Below, in pieces: positions 21,710 to 34,817 of a stretch of DNA of 64,000 nt. The position numbers and the translations under genes were made by a program. This DNA comes from Clitopilus passeckerianus. Its lineage: Eukaryota; Basidiomycota; Agaricomycetes; Agaricales; Entolomataceae. The notes beneath the pieces were generated by a model, which was given only the letters and a program-made list of their open reading frames with translations, was not told the DNA's origin and did no database searches. The stretch lies in assembly GCA_944990035.1 (NCBI GenBank), contig CALYLX010000036.1:186001-250000 (forward strand), in the 5' to 3' direction. Each line of letters begins with the position of its first letter. The first letter of the stretch is position 1.

Positions 21710-23304
21710 ATGTCCGCGGGGCACCTCTTGAATCGGATTCAATGTACCTGCCGCGGCATTCCGTATACGCAATTCTATGGACGCGGCCAGCCTGCTGCAG
21801 ACCTTGGAGCTGTCGGGGACATCTACGTCGATATTGATGCAGTCACTGAAGCGCATTATATTCGAGGCCCGGATTTCTGGGAGCGCCAGGGAAGCTCTGG
21901 ACCGACAGACTATAGATTTCTTCCACATCCTACCCACGGAGGGGCTGCTCACTCTGTTTATGTCGGACATGGACGTCGGGCTCGCCATCATGTAGCAAGT
22001 ATGGTCCAGCTCACAGATACCGCATTTTTCTGGGATTCTGCTATCCCAGAGGTTACACAGGGCAAATACGGAGACATCTTCTTTCGCATGTCATCCACGA
22101 ACGAAATCACAAAGGCCTTTTTCAAATCAAGTGTGTGGACAGAGCTGCCATCCGATCTCACAAGGATTCGTAGTTCGCCAATCCTGCATCCATCAATACC
22201 AGATTTCATGCTGAATATCACTCGTCATTCGAGTTCAGCCGATATCTGGGTACCCACGGATTGGACTTCCCCTGATAGCGTGGTGCCCTACCAGCCAATA
22301 ACGACACCGTCTGAATGGTTTACCCAACTTTCAGCGACGGAGAACGTTAAGTTACACGCAAGATGTACCGAACTCGAGTTGAAAATACGGGAGCTGAAGA
22401 AGCAAATATCCCCACCCACTACTCGGGAGTCGAAGGCGATTGAAACTACGCCTATGTATACGTCGTCTTGCGGTGTGGGCACTCCAGCTGTAGCAAGCAC
22501 CTCAAAAGCAATTGCAACGGACACATCAATACCCCCGCAAAACCCATGCTCCTGTTCAACCCCTAAATCGTCTGTCGCCATTGAAACAAAGGTTCATGTG
22601 TGCCCGAAGGCTATTCAGACCGAGCATAGACCTACGTCTGAAGTTGGAGTTCAAGCAGCGCACACGCAGACATCATCTTCGTGTGCGTCCCCCGAAAATG
22701 AAGACGATGTCCAAGGAATATTGCAAGTGGATGAAAGAGGGCGGGAGGAGTTGTCAGAGACCAGGACGATGACACCAGATAGGATGGGCCAAAATTCTGT
22801 TCCCGAAGAAGGCACGATCAATATTCAGACACATTCCTCGCCGATAACGGCTGCTTCTGAGCAGGAGCAGGAAGCATGCAAGTCGCGAAGCCAGTGGACA
22901 AAGAGCCGTAAGTAGCCTACTCGTTGTGCTTGTATTACCCTAGCAGGTTTAAGCATGAGATCCTTTATAGCGCTGGGGAGCTCATCAATATCCGTTGCAG
23001 AACCCCGCATTTCAGAGAAGGATCGCGTGGCAAAAATATTCTTTCACATAGTAGAAGGAACTGGTCAATTCATTTGCCGTATCTGCATGTCAGTATCTCT
23101 CAGGTTCACGATATTGACAGAAAGACTGAGCAATCTTATAGACACACTAAGCGATGGATGGAGATCCTACCCCCAGACACGGCTGAGGACGCTTTGGTGT
23201 TCCACGCGAAGGTAGAACATAAGGCATTCTGGAAGAGGTTGCTGGCGATGCCTGACGAGGAAGTGGAGGCGATAGAGCGAGGATTTGTTGAAGGAAAGAC
23301 TTAA
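21710..23304 (+). CDS. GDI-repeat protein, copy 3 (shortened)
   Basis: This is the shortest paralogue, about 500 residues; exons are 21710-22907, 22947-23088 and 23142-23304. The start is the ATG at 21710, just before LLNRIQCTCRGIPYTQFYGRG, which matches domain 1 of the others. Domain 1 has GDIYV at about 37 but after LPHPTHGG the reading frame no longer matches the family (see findings), and the basic linker between domains is missing. Domain 2 is intact (GDIFF at about 121, FFKSSVW, FMLNI, IWVP). A coiled coil (ARCTELELKIRELKKQI), QT motifs (KAIQTEH) and the finger (CRIC at about 443, HAKVEH at about 470) follow. The first intron, only 39 nt, is less certain. It may be a functional short form or an early-stage pseudogene. 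Confidence 0.65.
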
Positions 23305-23544
23305 ATTCAGAATTTAATTGAAATGGTTAATTATTCGGCGTACGCATCTGCCAGTAGTTGGTTAAAGGTAGCTAACGTTGAACGTTGAGTTGAAGTCTTC
23401 CTGGCCACATCTGTCGCAGACAGGATGGAGGGTCGTGGGAGGATATTGCTAATTATGGACTGGCTCGTAATAATTATTTTCATTTTACAAACATCAAATA
23501 ATTATTTGGAAAATGTTTGGCCATTCACCCTCGTCAACTGCACG

Positions 23545-25312
<1,768 letters not shown>

Positions 25313-26836
25313 TGAGCACGTCATGGTTTGAGTCGGCTCAGGTAAGTCCTGGTCACCGACGTCTTTTGTCGTTACTCATGTATAGTTTAGTCTTGTACTT
25401 TAGGTGTAAAACTGGTTTCCCCGGCGGTCCTTGGCAATCAAACGTGGTTTGCCACCAAACGCTTTCGAAACGGGGTATGTTCTATAATTGAAAGAGAGTT
25501 GCTCCAATGGAGATCGCGCCATCTTCGCCAGATGCGACACCAATCTCGAATCAAAGTTATGATCTTTGGACATGCTTCTTATGGTGTGGTGCGTTCTAAC
25601 TGAGATGCCGCCATGCATATCCGCATTGGTCGAAGCCAGTAGCAGATTAGCGATCAATCGATCGTCTCTCGTCTGCATTGGAAGCAAAGCCAAATTCTCT
25701 CGAACCGACAGCACACCAATACGTGTCAATTGCATCACGATGTCGTGCAAGGCGCCTATCATCTGACACGACCTGACTTGACACACTGCATTGAAGATGG
25801 TGGCCCAGATTCGAGTCGAACAAGACTCGACATCTGGACGGTGTGGGTACCCTTCAAACCGAAGCGGTGTACACGCTGCGAGGGTGGCACAGCGCCTCAG
25901 CTGACTACGACCGTCGGGGTTCTCTTGCACAGTCACAAATTCACCAGATTCTCTAACGACTACGAGCCTTGCCGTAGCCGAGATTCACTGAATTAGTCCA
26001 GAGATGGGCTTCCAGCTCCGACTAGATTATAATGGCTTAGGCAGCGGATTATCAAGATATCTGCGGAGCATGTCGAAGATGGATGTGATGAATGTTCTGG
26101 GCGTGCGACACCTAGAAGTTTTTCTACAGAAGGGTACATCACAAGATCTCATTCAAGGTTTGACTGTACCGTCGGCAGAAAGCTGGTGGTATGGATCCAT
26201 CTCACCACATGATTGCGTTCTATGTGCTGCCATCACGCAAGTTCAGGGAAACCTTTGAGGCGGGGCGCGATTGGCGCGAGGTGAACTGTACATTTCTCTG
26301 CCCAAGGCTTCCTGATGCATTCCGACGAAAACCTTTCTTTATCTCGTGAGTCATTAAATTCGCGAAACGAAGGGCTTGTCACAAAATCCCACATTGTTCT
26401 CCTTATCCTTATCTTTACGCCCATCTTGATCGAATGAGGTCGAGTCAAAGTAACACCGCAGCGGCAAGCACCTGGCTTCCCAGCGCTAAATGGAACCTGG
26501 TATTTAAAACGCCCACACACCTGTTGTGTATTCCATGCTCGAGGCCGCAGCTCAGTGACGGGACCTGGCTGTAGTGCCATAAGGGTGTCCACCAAATTCA
26601 CTTTTTGATACGGCGTTTTCTCCAACGATGCCAGTTCGGCTCGGAACCATTTCTGGAAAGGCTACATCAGAAGTGGAGTTCGATCATCTTCTGTTTGTTT
26701 CCGCCCGATGGTCCCTGGGCCTATAAAGTCTTTTAAGAACAACGTTCGGGCGGTCAGAGCCTTGCCCAAATTTGTTCGTCACCCCACAACTGTGCTTTCT
26801 GCCCTTTAGACCACGTCGTTTTTCTCGAGATTCTCG
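25313..26836. other. Gene-poor stretch
   Basis: About 1.5 kb without a supported gene. The longest open frames (minus 25400-25936, minus 26233-26625, plus 26004-26258) show no recognisable domain and no clear splice structure. They may be chance or a decayed gene. Confidence 0.5.
25400..25936 (-). CDS. Hypothetical ORF, doubtful
   Basis: This 178-codon open frame has a helical-looking middle (MIGALHDIVMQLTRIG, RLIANLLLASTNAD) but no domain I recognise. It overlaps nothing. It could be a lineage-specific gene or a chance ORF. Confidence 0.2.
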   Translation of the reverse strand: MTVQENPDGRSQLRRCATLAACTPLRFEGYPHRPDVESCSTRIWATIFNAVCQVRSCQMIGALHDIVMQLTRIGVLSVRENLALLPMQTRDDRLIANLLLASTNADMHGGISVRTHHTIRSMSKDHNFDSRLVSHLAKMARSPLEQLSFNYRTYPVSKAFGGKPRLIAKDRRGNQFYT

Positions 26837-27631
26837 ATGACACAGTATGATAACACGCCCGACTACGTGCTGGAGGATCGTACGGGGAGTAATACCGCCA
26901 CCGACTGGGACGAGTTGTATGACCGGATATTCTTCCGAGTGGCACGAGTGCCAAACCAAACTACGACGATGATATACCCCATGAACATTCGCTCTTCACG
27001 GCACCGGGACACGCAGCCTTTTACCTCCCAACCAACTGCCATAATGGAGTTCACGCCAGACGAAAAGTTGGGAACCCTCACCTATGTTCGACAACGGCCG
27101 AACCATAACTTCGTCGTGCCCATGAACCGGTACCTCCGGAAAACGTCACTCTTCGGCTCGTAAGCGTCCACGTCATCTTTGCCGTTTCTAGGATACGCTG
27201 CTCATCTGCATTTTGTGGGGCTTTCATCTCGCGTTGCTCGACGGTAGATCGTTTCTCAGGAAATTCACGGCCTCGGATGGGAGAGAATACACGTGGGCTC
27301 ACCAGGTGACTGAGGAGCATGAATGGACGGTGAGCTCTGATTCTTCGGCTCGCATTGGCGTGCATCAAGCTAATTAGGGGTCGTTGCGGAGTGCACTTCG
27401 CCAGAGAACATCCTCGTCGCCCACCTCATCGTGAAGGCTCCCGGTGCTCGATCCTATGACCCGACGGTATCTGGCAACTACCTGACCATCCTCAAGAATT
27501 TCTCTCACTTGACTCTCGGTGAGAATGCTTGTTTTTCGACTGATTTGTTCCAGAACTAACCGCGTAATGATCATCCAGAGATCCTGACGTCGTTGACTAT
27601 TATGCGGCACATCCAACAACACAACCTCTAA
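26837..27631 (+). CDS. DUF6593-like protein, possibly frame-broken
   Basis: The first exon (26837-27159) starts with YVLEDRTGSNTATDWDELYDRIFFRV, followed by a TTTMIYP strand; exon 2 (27248-27329) gives FLRKFTASDGREYTWAHQVTEEHEW. A third segment (about 27378-27516) encodes VVAECTSPENILVAHLIVKAPG, ending at a GT near 27519, and a fourth (27573-27631) ends at TAA. This order (N-terminal strand pair, DG-x-x-Y-x-W, then a VA strand) fits the small fungal DUF6593 domain, of unknown function. The junction between exons 2 and 3 does not close in frame with the obvious GT and AG sites, so the gene may be damaged or a splice site was misjudged. The total would be about 195 residues. Confidence 0.55.
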
Positions 27632-27963
27632 ATTCAATTCAAAACGCATCACGCGGAAGCTCACAAAAGATACCATTCTTGTAATCATAATACCATGCAG
27701 ACCTTTGTAGTATTGTAATATAATAAGATACCCATCCGACTGGAACGAACTGAGTTCCGAGGCCTACAGTATCCGAAGTTTTCTTATGACGCATTTTGAG
27801 TCCCAAAAAGGTTCCAAGTCCATATGGCAATGACTGCTGTGCAGCGTTCCTGAATGAAGGACCGGTGACGGGCTGCCATTGATCCGGGTACCTTTAGGGT
27901 TAGGGTCAACCAATTTCTGGACCTGCGACCCTTTTTCCTTTTCTTAATCACATCGTTTCTGAA
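27632..27963. other. Intergenic region
   Basis: This 332-base spacer precedes the HAP5 gene and contains its promoter. Nothing else was recognised. Confidence 0.5.
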
Positions 27964-28845
27964 ATGTCGAATCAACAACCTTATGTGCAACCTGGAGAAC
28001 CGCTGAATGAGTTCCTCCGCTCATTTTGGCAGCGTCAGATTGACGCGGCAGAACAGGAAACGCCAGACTATCGACATCCTCCTTTGCCGTTGGCGAGGAT
28101 TAAGAAAGTCATGAAAAGCGATCCAGATGTGAAGGTAAGCCCTCTTTTCTACGACATTTCTTCATGCTAAGTTCTGAGCGCGGCTAAAGATGATTGCTGC
28201 AGATGGTATCATCCTTCCGTGCTGCTTTATAGCCATGAACTGACCAAAAATTCGCGTTTTAGCACCGATACTCTTCTGTAAAGCATGCGAGAGTGAGTAC
28301 AGTTCACCCATCAACCACCACGCCTCCCCGTTCGCGTCGTTTTCGTAACTGACACGTTTCATTTCTTTTGTCCCCCAGTTTTCATAGCAGAGATAACGGC
28401 CAGAGCATTCATTGTTGCCGACGCCAACAAGCGCCGTACACTGTCTCGCTCAGACATTGCGAAGGCCCTGAGTAAATCAGACCAGTTCGACTTTCTGATC
28501 GACATTGTACCAAGGGACGATTTGCCGTTCACTCCAGGTGGGAGCAAAAAAGTTGCTACCTCGTCGGCGGGTGAGCCAAAGGTGCGGTTTCTCACCGCGT
28601 TTCTCCCCTTTTCTTGGCCTAACAGCTTCTTATTTTCTTAAGGAGCCTTCAAATGAAAACGACAATGGTGACCAACAAGCAGATGGAATAAATCTCGAAG
28701 GAGGAAGCGGTAGTGGCCAACAACAAGTCTTGGCTCAGGTAAGTCTCCACGTTCTCCGCCACCCGCAGACCTGATTTAATTGGTCGTACGATAGTTGCAG
28801 AGCCTACTAAATAGTGCCCCCGCCGGCGAACGATCACTGTGTTGA
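27964..28845 (+). CDS. HAP5: CCAAT-binding factor subunit C (HAP5/NF-YC), histone-fold protein
   Basis: HAP5/NF-YC pairs with HAP3/NF-YB through histone folds and, with HAP2/NF-YA, binds CCAAT boxes in promoters. Six exons are supported: 27964-28134, 28190-28205 (16 nt), 28263-28292 (30 nt), 28379-28581, 28643-28738 and 28801-28845, giving 186 residues. The family core is nearly complete: [28 protein letters not shown], then [32 protein letters not shown] and [12 protein letters not shown]. The C-terminal tail is Gly/Gln/Asn-rich. Two very short exons split the first histone-fold helices; they were placed by matching the conserved protein. The family identity is secure; the very 3' exon is less certain. 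Confidence 0.93.
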
Positions 28846-29322
28846 CCCTTTCCCCGTTTCTACGGTTACGTTTAATCCAAAATACCCTGCTGTTAATCGA
28901 TTTTTCCAACGCTCTCCAAAACCTTGTACCACCACTTTACGTGTATTCTTTGGACAATTCATAGCCCAGCGCCTTACAAGCGCCTTACTTCCCCTACCTA
29001 CCTGTCGTAGATCCAGATCTTCTACCTACCTACCCAATTCGAACGATTGCTCGATTGTATACTTCGTCGGGTTGAACTTCCTGCTCCGCGATCGACTCTG
29101 ATATTGGCGATATTGACAGACATCTGGCTTCTATGTCAAGCCACGTTGTTTAAATCCAACCTCTGGCCAATGAGACGACACGATCGTCGATCGCGCACAT
29201 CCAATCTCAGGTTAGATCACTACGATGTCATGAAAGCCGAAAGAATGTAATTTGGATTATTGGATCTGGATACAGTGTCGTAGACTAAATGCGTGAATCC
29301 TCCTGGTCATGAAGCAACTAGT
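28846..29322. other. Intergenic between convergent genes
   Basis: About 480 bases between HAP5 and the AA9 gene on the other strand. Only short, low-quality ORFs were seen. Confidence 0.5.
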
Positions 29323-30518
29323 TTACAAGCATTGAGAGTACTGTGAGACGTAAAAAGCATTAGTACAGGTTTAACATGCGAAGATGTTAGTAGACTCACG
29401 TAGTCATTGAGCTTGGTACATGTGGAGCCAGAAACGCAGACAGTGGATCCAGTCCAGCCTTGGCCTCCACACTGACCGTATTGAGCGACAGGAGTGCCGG
29501 TGCCAGTAGGAGGAGGCGTAGTGGTCGTGGTCGTGGTGGTCGGTGGGGTCGTTGTAGGAGGCTTGGTGGTGGTGGTGGTAGTCGTGGTGGGCTTGGGGGT
29601 GGTCGTAGGTCCAGTGGTGGCGCCTCCGCAGGAGAAGACGGGAGGTCCTGGGATGGTGTAGGAGCTGAGGGTCTGGTAGATGTTGATCTTGATGCCGGGG
29701 TCAGAGCCAGAGTAGGCACCCGGGAAGTTGACAGTAGCGGGGCTGGCGCTTCCACCGCCTGTGATTTGGAGTTGTGCGCACTCCATCTAGAAAGAGAGTA
29801 AGTTTCGGAATATTTCTTTGGGAATGTCCGAATGTGAACTCACATAGAGCTGAGCACCGGGGTACGAGGAGGCCGCATGAAGAGCGATCATCTCATGCCT
29901 CATCAAGTACTGACCAGCAGGAATACACGAAGGGATCTGGAAAGTAACCTTGCCCTTATTCGCGATCATCCTATCGACACCCCAGGTCTTTGAAGATGCG
30001 TCATATCCATCTTCCCAGATCTTGAACCATTTGAGGCCGGTAACGTCTGATTGAGTCGCGTTGTTGACTTTGGCGAGGTAGGTGATGACGGGGCCTTTGT
30101 GGGATGCGTCGACTGGGTCAGCGGCATCGCCGGGGTCAGCACCGTTGAGGGTATGGTGCCATTCGGCAGTTACGGATGCGCCAGCGGGGACGGTGATGAT
30201 AGCTTTGGAGATGGGCTGGTGGTAGGGGTTGATACCTCCGTTACAGATGACATCTGGACACGGATTGAATACCAGTTTGGATGATGAAACGCTGTATCTT
30301 ACCGTTCGAGGTGACATCTTGAATAGGCTAGCGTACAGTTGGTCAATACTAAGTTAGACATCAATGAAAGGCCAACATACGCCATCGTAGTCGACTACTC
30401 GAATGCCAGTGAGGTGACCTTGATCGGCACCATTGACATACATCTGCTGGAAGATAGTATGTGCCGAGGCAGAGCTAGCAAGAGCGGCCAGAACGGCGGA
30501 AGAGAGGATTGTCTTCAT
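29323..30518 (-). CDS. AA9 lytic polysaccharide monooxygenase with CBM1
   Basis: AA9 enzymes are secreted copper monooxygenases that cleave cellulose or related glucans oxidatively. Five exons (30518-30381, 30327-30303, 30253-29844, 29786-29400, 29340-29323) give 325 residues. A signal peptide (residues 1-19, ending SASA) leaves His20 as the mature N-terminal histidine of the copper brace; the second His lies in AEWHHTLNG and the axial Tyr in [10 protein letters not shown]. After the catalytic domain comes a long Thr/Pro linker and a C-terminal CBM1 ([16 protein letters not shown]), whose last residues, YSQCL, are encoded by an 18-nt exon. It is tandem with the AA9 gene at 31098-32198, sharing intron positions. 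Wood- or litter-degradation is the likely setting. Confidence 0.96.
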
Positions 30519-31097
30519 CGTGAATAGACTTTTGAGTGCAAGAATGCCAAAGAACCCAGTCAGAGCTACCATGCACTTTTATACCTCCCGCTAATACGCA
30601 CAAGCCGCCCTTACCATTCAACCGCAGCGTACCTTTTTCCATACCGTTAAAGCCGCCGATTGGAGGGTAATTCAAGTGCCTTCCAGGTTTTGACGCGGCA
30701 GTCCACATGAGGTAGTCATTCAGCATTGTATTGATCGTCATGGTAGAAGGCGGAAGGAAAATTATAGGGAAAATCATCGGGAACGGAGGTCTGTTTTGAG
30801 TTTGATGCGTATATTGCCTCACGGACGGCTGGAACTAAGCCTAGTTTTGACGCGACAGATAGAGGCCGCCAATGCCGGTCCGCCGCTTAGGGAGAATTGG
30901 CTTGGGCGATAGAAAGGAAGTCTGGGGTATCTTGGGGTACGATCAAGCTTCTCAACGCGGCAGCGAAGGGATTGAATTGAATGTTATATTTGAACTTGGA
31001 CCTGGTGATCCCTTTACATCGTAGTGTGCGTAAAAATAGCTCTTCAGACTTATCGGTATAGCTGATACGATTATCTTATGGGAGATGCTGGGAATGT
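30519..31097. other. Intergenic between the two AA9 genes
   Basis: This 579-base spacer holds the promoter of the CBM1-bearing AA9 gene. No further gene was seen. Confidence 0.5.
30576..30583 (-). promoter_or_regulatory. TATA box of AA9-CBM1 gene
   Basis: The minus strand reads TATAAAAG, 58 bases upstream of the ATG at 30518, a good distance for a fungal core promoter. Confidence 0.55.
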
Positions 31098-32198
31098 TTA
31101 GCAGGTGAAGACCTTGGGTCCTGGAAGGGAAAGATAATCAGTAATCGGAACAAGCGAGGATTACCCGCTGCTTAGGGTGTTGTAAGACGTACCTGGAATA
31201 GTATAGCCAGAGAGGGTCTGGTAAATGTTGATAGTAATGCCGGGGTCTGAGCCTATGTTCCGAGATTGATTAGTTTGGGGTTCAAAGTCGAAACATTCCA
31301 AGCTTGCTTACCTGCGTAGGCACCAGGGAAGCTGACTGTTGGCGACGGGGCTGTACTTCCACCACCAGTGATCTGGAGTTGTGCGCATTCCATGTAAAGC
31401 TGAGCTCCGGGGTATGAACCAGCAGAATGGAGAGCTGATTAACAAAGGTTAGATAACAGACTACTTTTGGTTGGTACAGTACTCACCGATGAGCTCGTGG
31501 CGAAGGAGATATTGGCCTGCCTCGATACAAGAGGGAATCTTGAAGGTCACCTTGCCCTTGTTGGAAATTAACCTGTCAACGCCCCAAGTTTTGCTCGACG
31601 CATCATATCCATCCTCGTAGATCTTGAACCACTTGAGGCCCGTAACGTTGGTCTGAGTAGCGTTGTTAACCTTAGCCCTGTAAGAGATTACCTTCGTATT
31701 GAATCCCCTGACAACTCGGAGAAATGAACGCACAGGTATGCCATAACGGGTCCCTTGTGGCTGGCATCGATGGGGTCAGCAGAGTCGCCAGGGTCTGCGC
31801 CATTGAGGGTGTGATGCCACTCAGCAACGACGGTTGCGCCAGCGGGTACTGAGATGATACTTTGGGAGACAGGTTGGTGGTAGGGGTTGATGCCTCCATT
31901 GCAAATGACGTCTGCGAAGACGACGATCAGTAATAGACTAATGAATTAAAGAAGCCCAGTACAACATACCATTGGAAGTGACATCGGTGATTGGCTACAG
32001 CCAAGCCAAGTCGATGCTCAACATCGGGTACTCATGATTCAGAAGAAACAAATGGCTCACCCCATCATAGTCAGGCACTCGAATACCGTTCAAATGACCT
32101 TGGTCAGCCCCATTGACGTATAGTTCCTGGAAGATGGTATGGGCCGAAGCGGAACCGACGACGAGAACAGAGAGAATCAGAGATGTAGAGGCCTTCAT
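31098..32198 (-). CDS. AA9 lytic polysaccharide monooxygenase without CBM
   Basis: This second AA9 enzyme has 245 residues from seven exons: 32198-32061, 31994-31970, 31911-31734, 31677-31487, 31434-31312, 31252-31193 and 31120-31098. The signal peptide ends SASA before mature His20 ([16 protein letters not shown]), the second His is in AEWHHTLNG, and the axial Tyr in [10 protein letters not shown]. It ends after PGPKVFTC without a linker or CBM1, so it probably acts free of a cellulose anchor. The first two exons have the same lengths as in the neighbouring AA9 gene (138 and 25 nt), but this copy has extra introns. The pair is a clear tandem duplication in which the CBM was gained or lost. 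Confidence 0.95.
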
Positions 32199-33219
32199 GG
32201 TTCGGGCGAGGCAAGGGAAAAATTGACGCAACTAGTAGCGTTGCTAGGCCATACAGCGAATTTTGCGCTTTATATATTCCACTCGCAAAAACTAGGTGGA
32301 GCCCGTCATTTTTCTTTGCTTCTTGGACGATCGCGTCTTAGCCTTTGGAGGTGAGTACGCGGTCCGCTGGTAGTGAAGCACCAGACGGCATGGGTCTGGC
32401 ATGCTATCGGCGTTGACAGTAGCTCCACATTCCTCGCACAGTCAAGCGCACATCAGGCAAAATCACATATGATTGTGGGCGAGAGAGGATAATTGCGGGG
32501 TATTTGTCGGTAGCATGGTAGGCCTGATACGAGTCTGACGCAATGAGCTGAATGCATGGCATCCACTGATTAAGCTACGCGAAGATTATCAGAAGTAGAT
32601 CCGTCACGATTTCAATTGCGGCCCGTCAAGTAAATGCCGCATTCGAAGGATTCTTTTCGTTACACGGCTTCCAGTGAAGAGAGGAGGGAATACACGGGAT
32701 GCCCGCGGCATGCTATTAGCGCTTTTCTTTTCAGAACGTTGGCTGGTCCCAAGTACATGGTCTGATTAGCGCATGGTCCGTCATATTTCTCGTTGTGTTT
32801 GGTGGCGTTCGTGAGGGTAGCCAGATTCCAGAGTGAATCTATTGGGCTCTGAACGTGATAATTGACAGGGCCATGTGGGAATCCATCCTAATCCAGAATT
32901 GACACGACATAGATTTCTACAGAACTTCCATGGATGATGATGGCCGTGTGAGGCCAGGCGCAAAACGTGGACCAGCAACCTCGGTTACCGGTGCGGCAAT
33001 AGCCGGAGCACCTGACTCGGCCTGTACCGAGGTCCGCCTGCAATTTCGAGTCCTCTCCCGCTCACTGGCGTCCGTGGACGTAGGGTCCTTGCAGGTCCAC
33101 GACGACCTCCATTCTTCAAAAGGTTGAGGTCCTAGCTCGTCCAAGGTATTTCTTGACCGGTTGCAGTCGTCTGCGTTGTTCCTTGCAGTAAATTCAATGC
33201 CATACATTAGATCACTACC
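32199..33219. other. Intergenic between divergent genes
   Basis: About 1 kb with no supported gene. Small ORFs on both strands near 32900-33200 overlap each other and look like chance. It holds promoters of the AA9 gene and of the unknown gene at 33220. Confidence 0.5.
32267..32277 (-). promoter_or_regulatory. TATA box of second AA9 gene
   Basis: The minus strand reads ATATATAAAG about 70 bases upstream of the ATG at 32198. Confidence 0.5.
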
Positions 33220-34817
33220 ATGCATGGGACAGGCGCCCCATCGCTACAAGCTGCAGGGGTCTACGTGAACCACTTGAGCCCGCCTTCGGTCCTGTCCCCT
33301 CGACAGATGCCCTCTGTCTCTAACTCCCTCCAAGGAGCATTGAGCATCAAGGCGGTCTCTTCGGCACTCCCGTTAGATCAACTACAACAGAACCTCGCTC
33401 AGACGACTGCTGCTTGTAACAACGATCTAACGGCGCTTCAACCACCTTCAGATGGACCTGCCAGAATGCTGGTTACTGAGCTTGACAAGGAAATGCAACG
33501 ACAATTGGAAGACTACAACCGTTCAATTACTCTGGTGATCTGGTATAAAGTAAGTCAGATGGACGATTCCTTCTTCGTTGAATACCGGTCAAGTTACCGG
33601 ATTGTAAATGGGATCCTAATATATTCTCTCGATAGGCACACAGGGACCCGCTACGAATACAGCATACCAATACCACATTTCCATACTTCCAGTTAGCGCA
33701 AATCCCAGCTGTGGTGAAGGACCTTGGACTGGGGCACTCCTACATCGACACTTATGATCTCCAATCCCGCACCTGGGAGCAGCACACCACTGAGAGTGTC
33801 AGGCTTGTGTCCAAGCAGCAGCGGCTGCTATACAGGATCCGCAAGTCTCTGCTTGAAGGCTTAGACGAATCTGAATGCCCAGGAATGAGCGAGGAAGTCC
33901 TGAAGCAAGCATGGGTCAAACTAGAAGTGCCTACGAAATTTGAGTCGCGAATACCGCTCAAACGGCCTCTTCCGGACAGTTCACCTGTGGGCCCTCCCAC
34001 GAAGGTCCATATCACGGAATTCTACAGTACAGACCAAACATCCTCGGTTTCACCGACGACGTCCTTGGCGCACACCCCATTGGCGTTGCAGCAGACTCTG
34101 CCGCCGCCCGCGATGGTGTCTTCCCCTCCAACTGTCGGTTCCTTGTCTTTGGCGTCTGCCTCCCCATCAATACCTCCACAACGGTACTACCCCGCACCGC
34201 CACCTCCAAACCCGCCTGCGCGCACACAACACACACCTACACCTGCCTCCTCGTCTACAACACCTGCACCATCAAGATCCAAAGCATCCCCACATCCCAA
34301 TTCTGCCAGTACAAACGCTGTGACCCCAACAAACTCAACACCAGCCCCAATCCCTTATCATCCCCACCCACCACTAAAACGCTGGCCAAACGACTACAGC
34401 GTCTCCGAAATCTCCACCGGGTTCGACGCGATGGACGCTCTCGTACGCAGCCCACCGCCCGGTAGCGGCTCCTCAATGACGCAAAAACTCGCCTTTGAGC
34501 GCGTGTTTGGAAGTCGGTACGTCAAGAGCACCGTATGTCGCCATCGGGGGCTGTGGAGGAAGGCTGAAGGATCGCTGAGGGAGGAGTTTGAGAAGATGGG
34601 AACAGATGAGAGGGCTTGCTGGGGGGAGTTTGTGAAGCGAGTGGAGGGGAGGGGAGGGAAGAACCAAGGAACTGCGAATGCGAATTCGGGGGACGTTGGG
34701 ATGTTTGAGCCAGCTACGCCTACGCTGGTGGCAATTGCACCGCAGGTTCGCTCAAGTTCGGGGCGGTCGGACAAGAGCAAGAATCTCAACAATGAGCCTG
34801 TGATGGCTTCCCTATAA
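33220..34817 (+). CDS. Conserved unknown basidiomycete protein
   Basis: No known family was recognised. Two exons (33220-33549 and 33636-34817) give 503 residues. The N-terminal part is mostly helical (residues about 40-110, ALPLDQLQQNLAQTTAACN, TELDKEMQRQLEDYN). The middle (about 215-350) is strongly Pro/Ser/Thr-rich and likely disordered. The C-terminal region (about 355-450) looks conserved and folded: RWPNDYSVSEISTGFDAM, then TQKLAFERVFGSRYVKS, CRHRGLWRKA and ERACWGEFVKRVEG. The many aromatic and basic residues there suggest a binding module, perhaps for nucleic acid, but this is a guess. The start at 33220 is the first in-frame ATG giving an uninterrupted first exon. Confidence 0.7.

Noticed and set aside
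27890..27910. Telomere-like TTAGGG units
   Set aside because: Only about two units in unique sequence; too short to be an interstitial telomere.
29460..29801. Plus-strand Gly/Arg-rich ORF
   Set aside because: It is the antisense shadow of the Thr/Pro linker and CBM1 of the AA9 gene.
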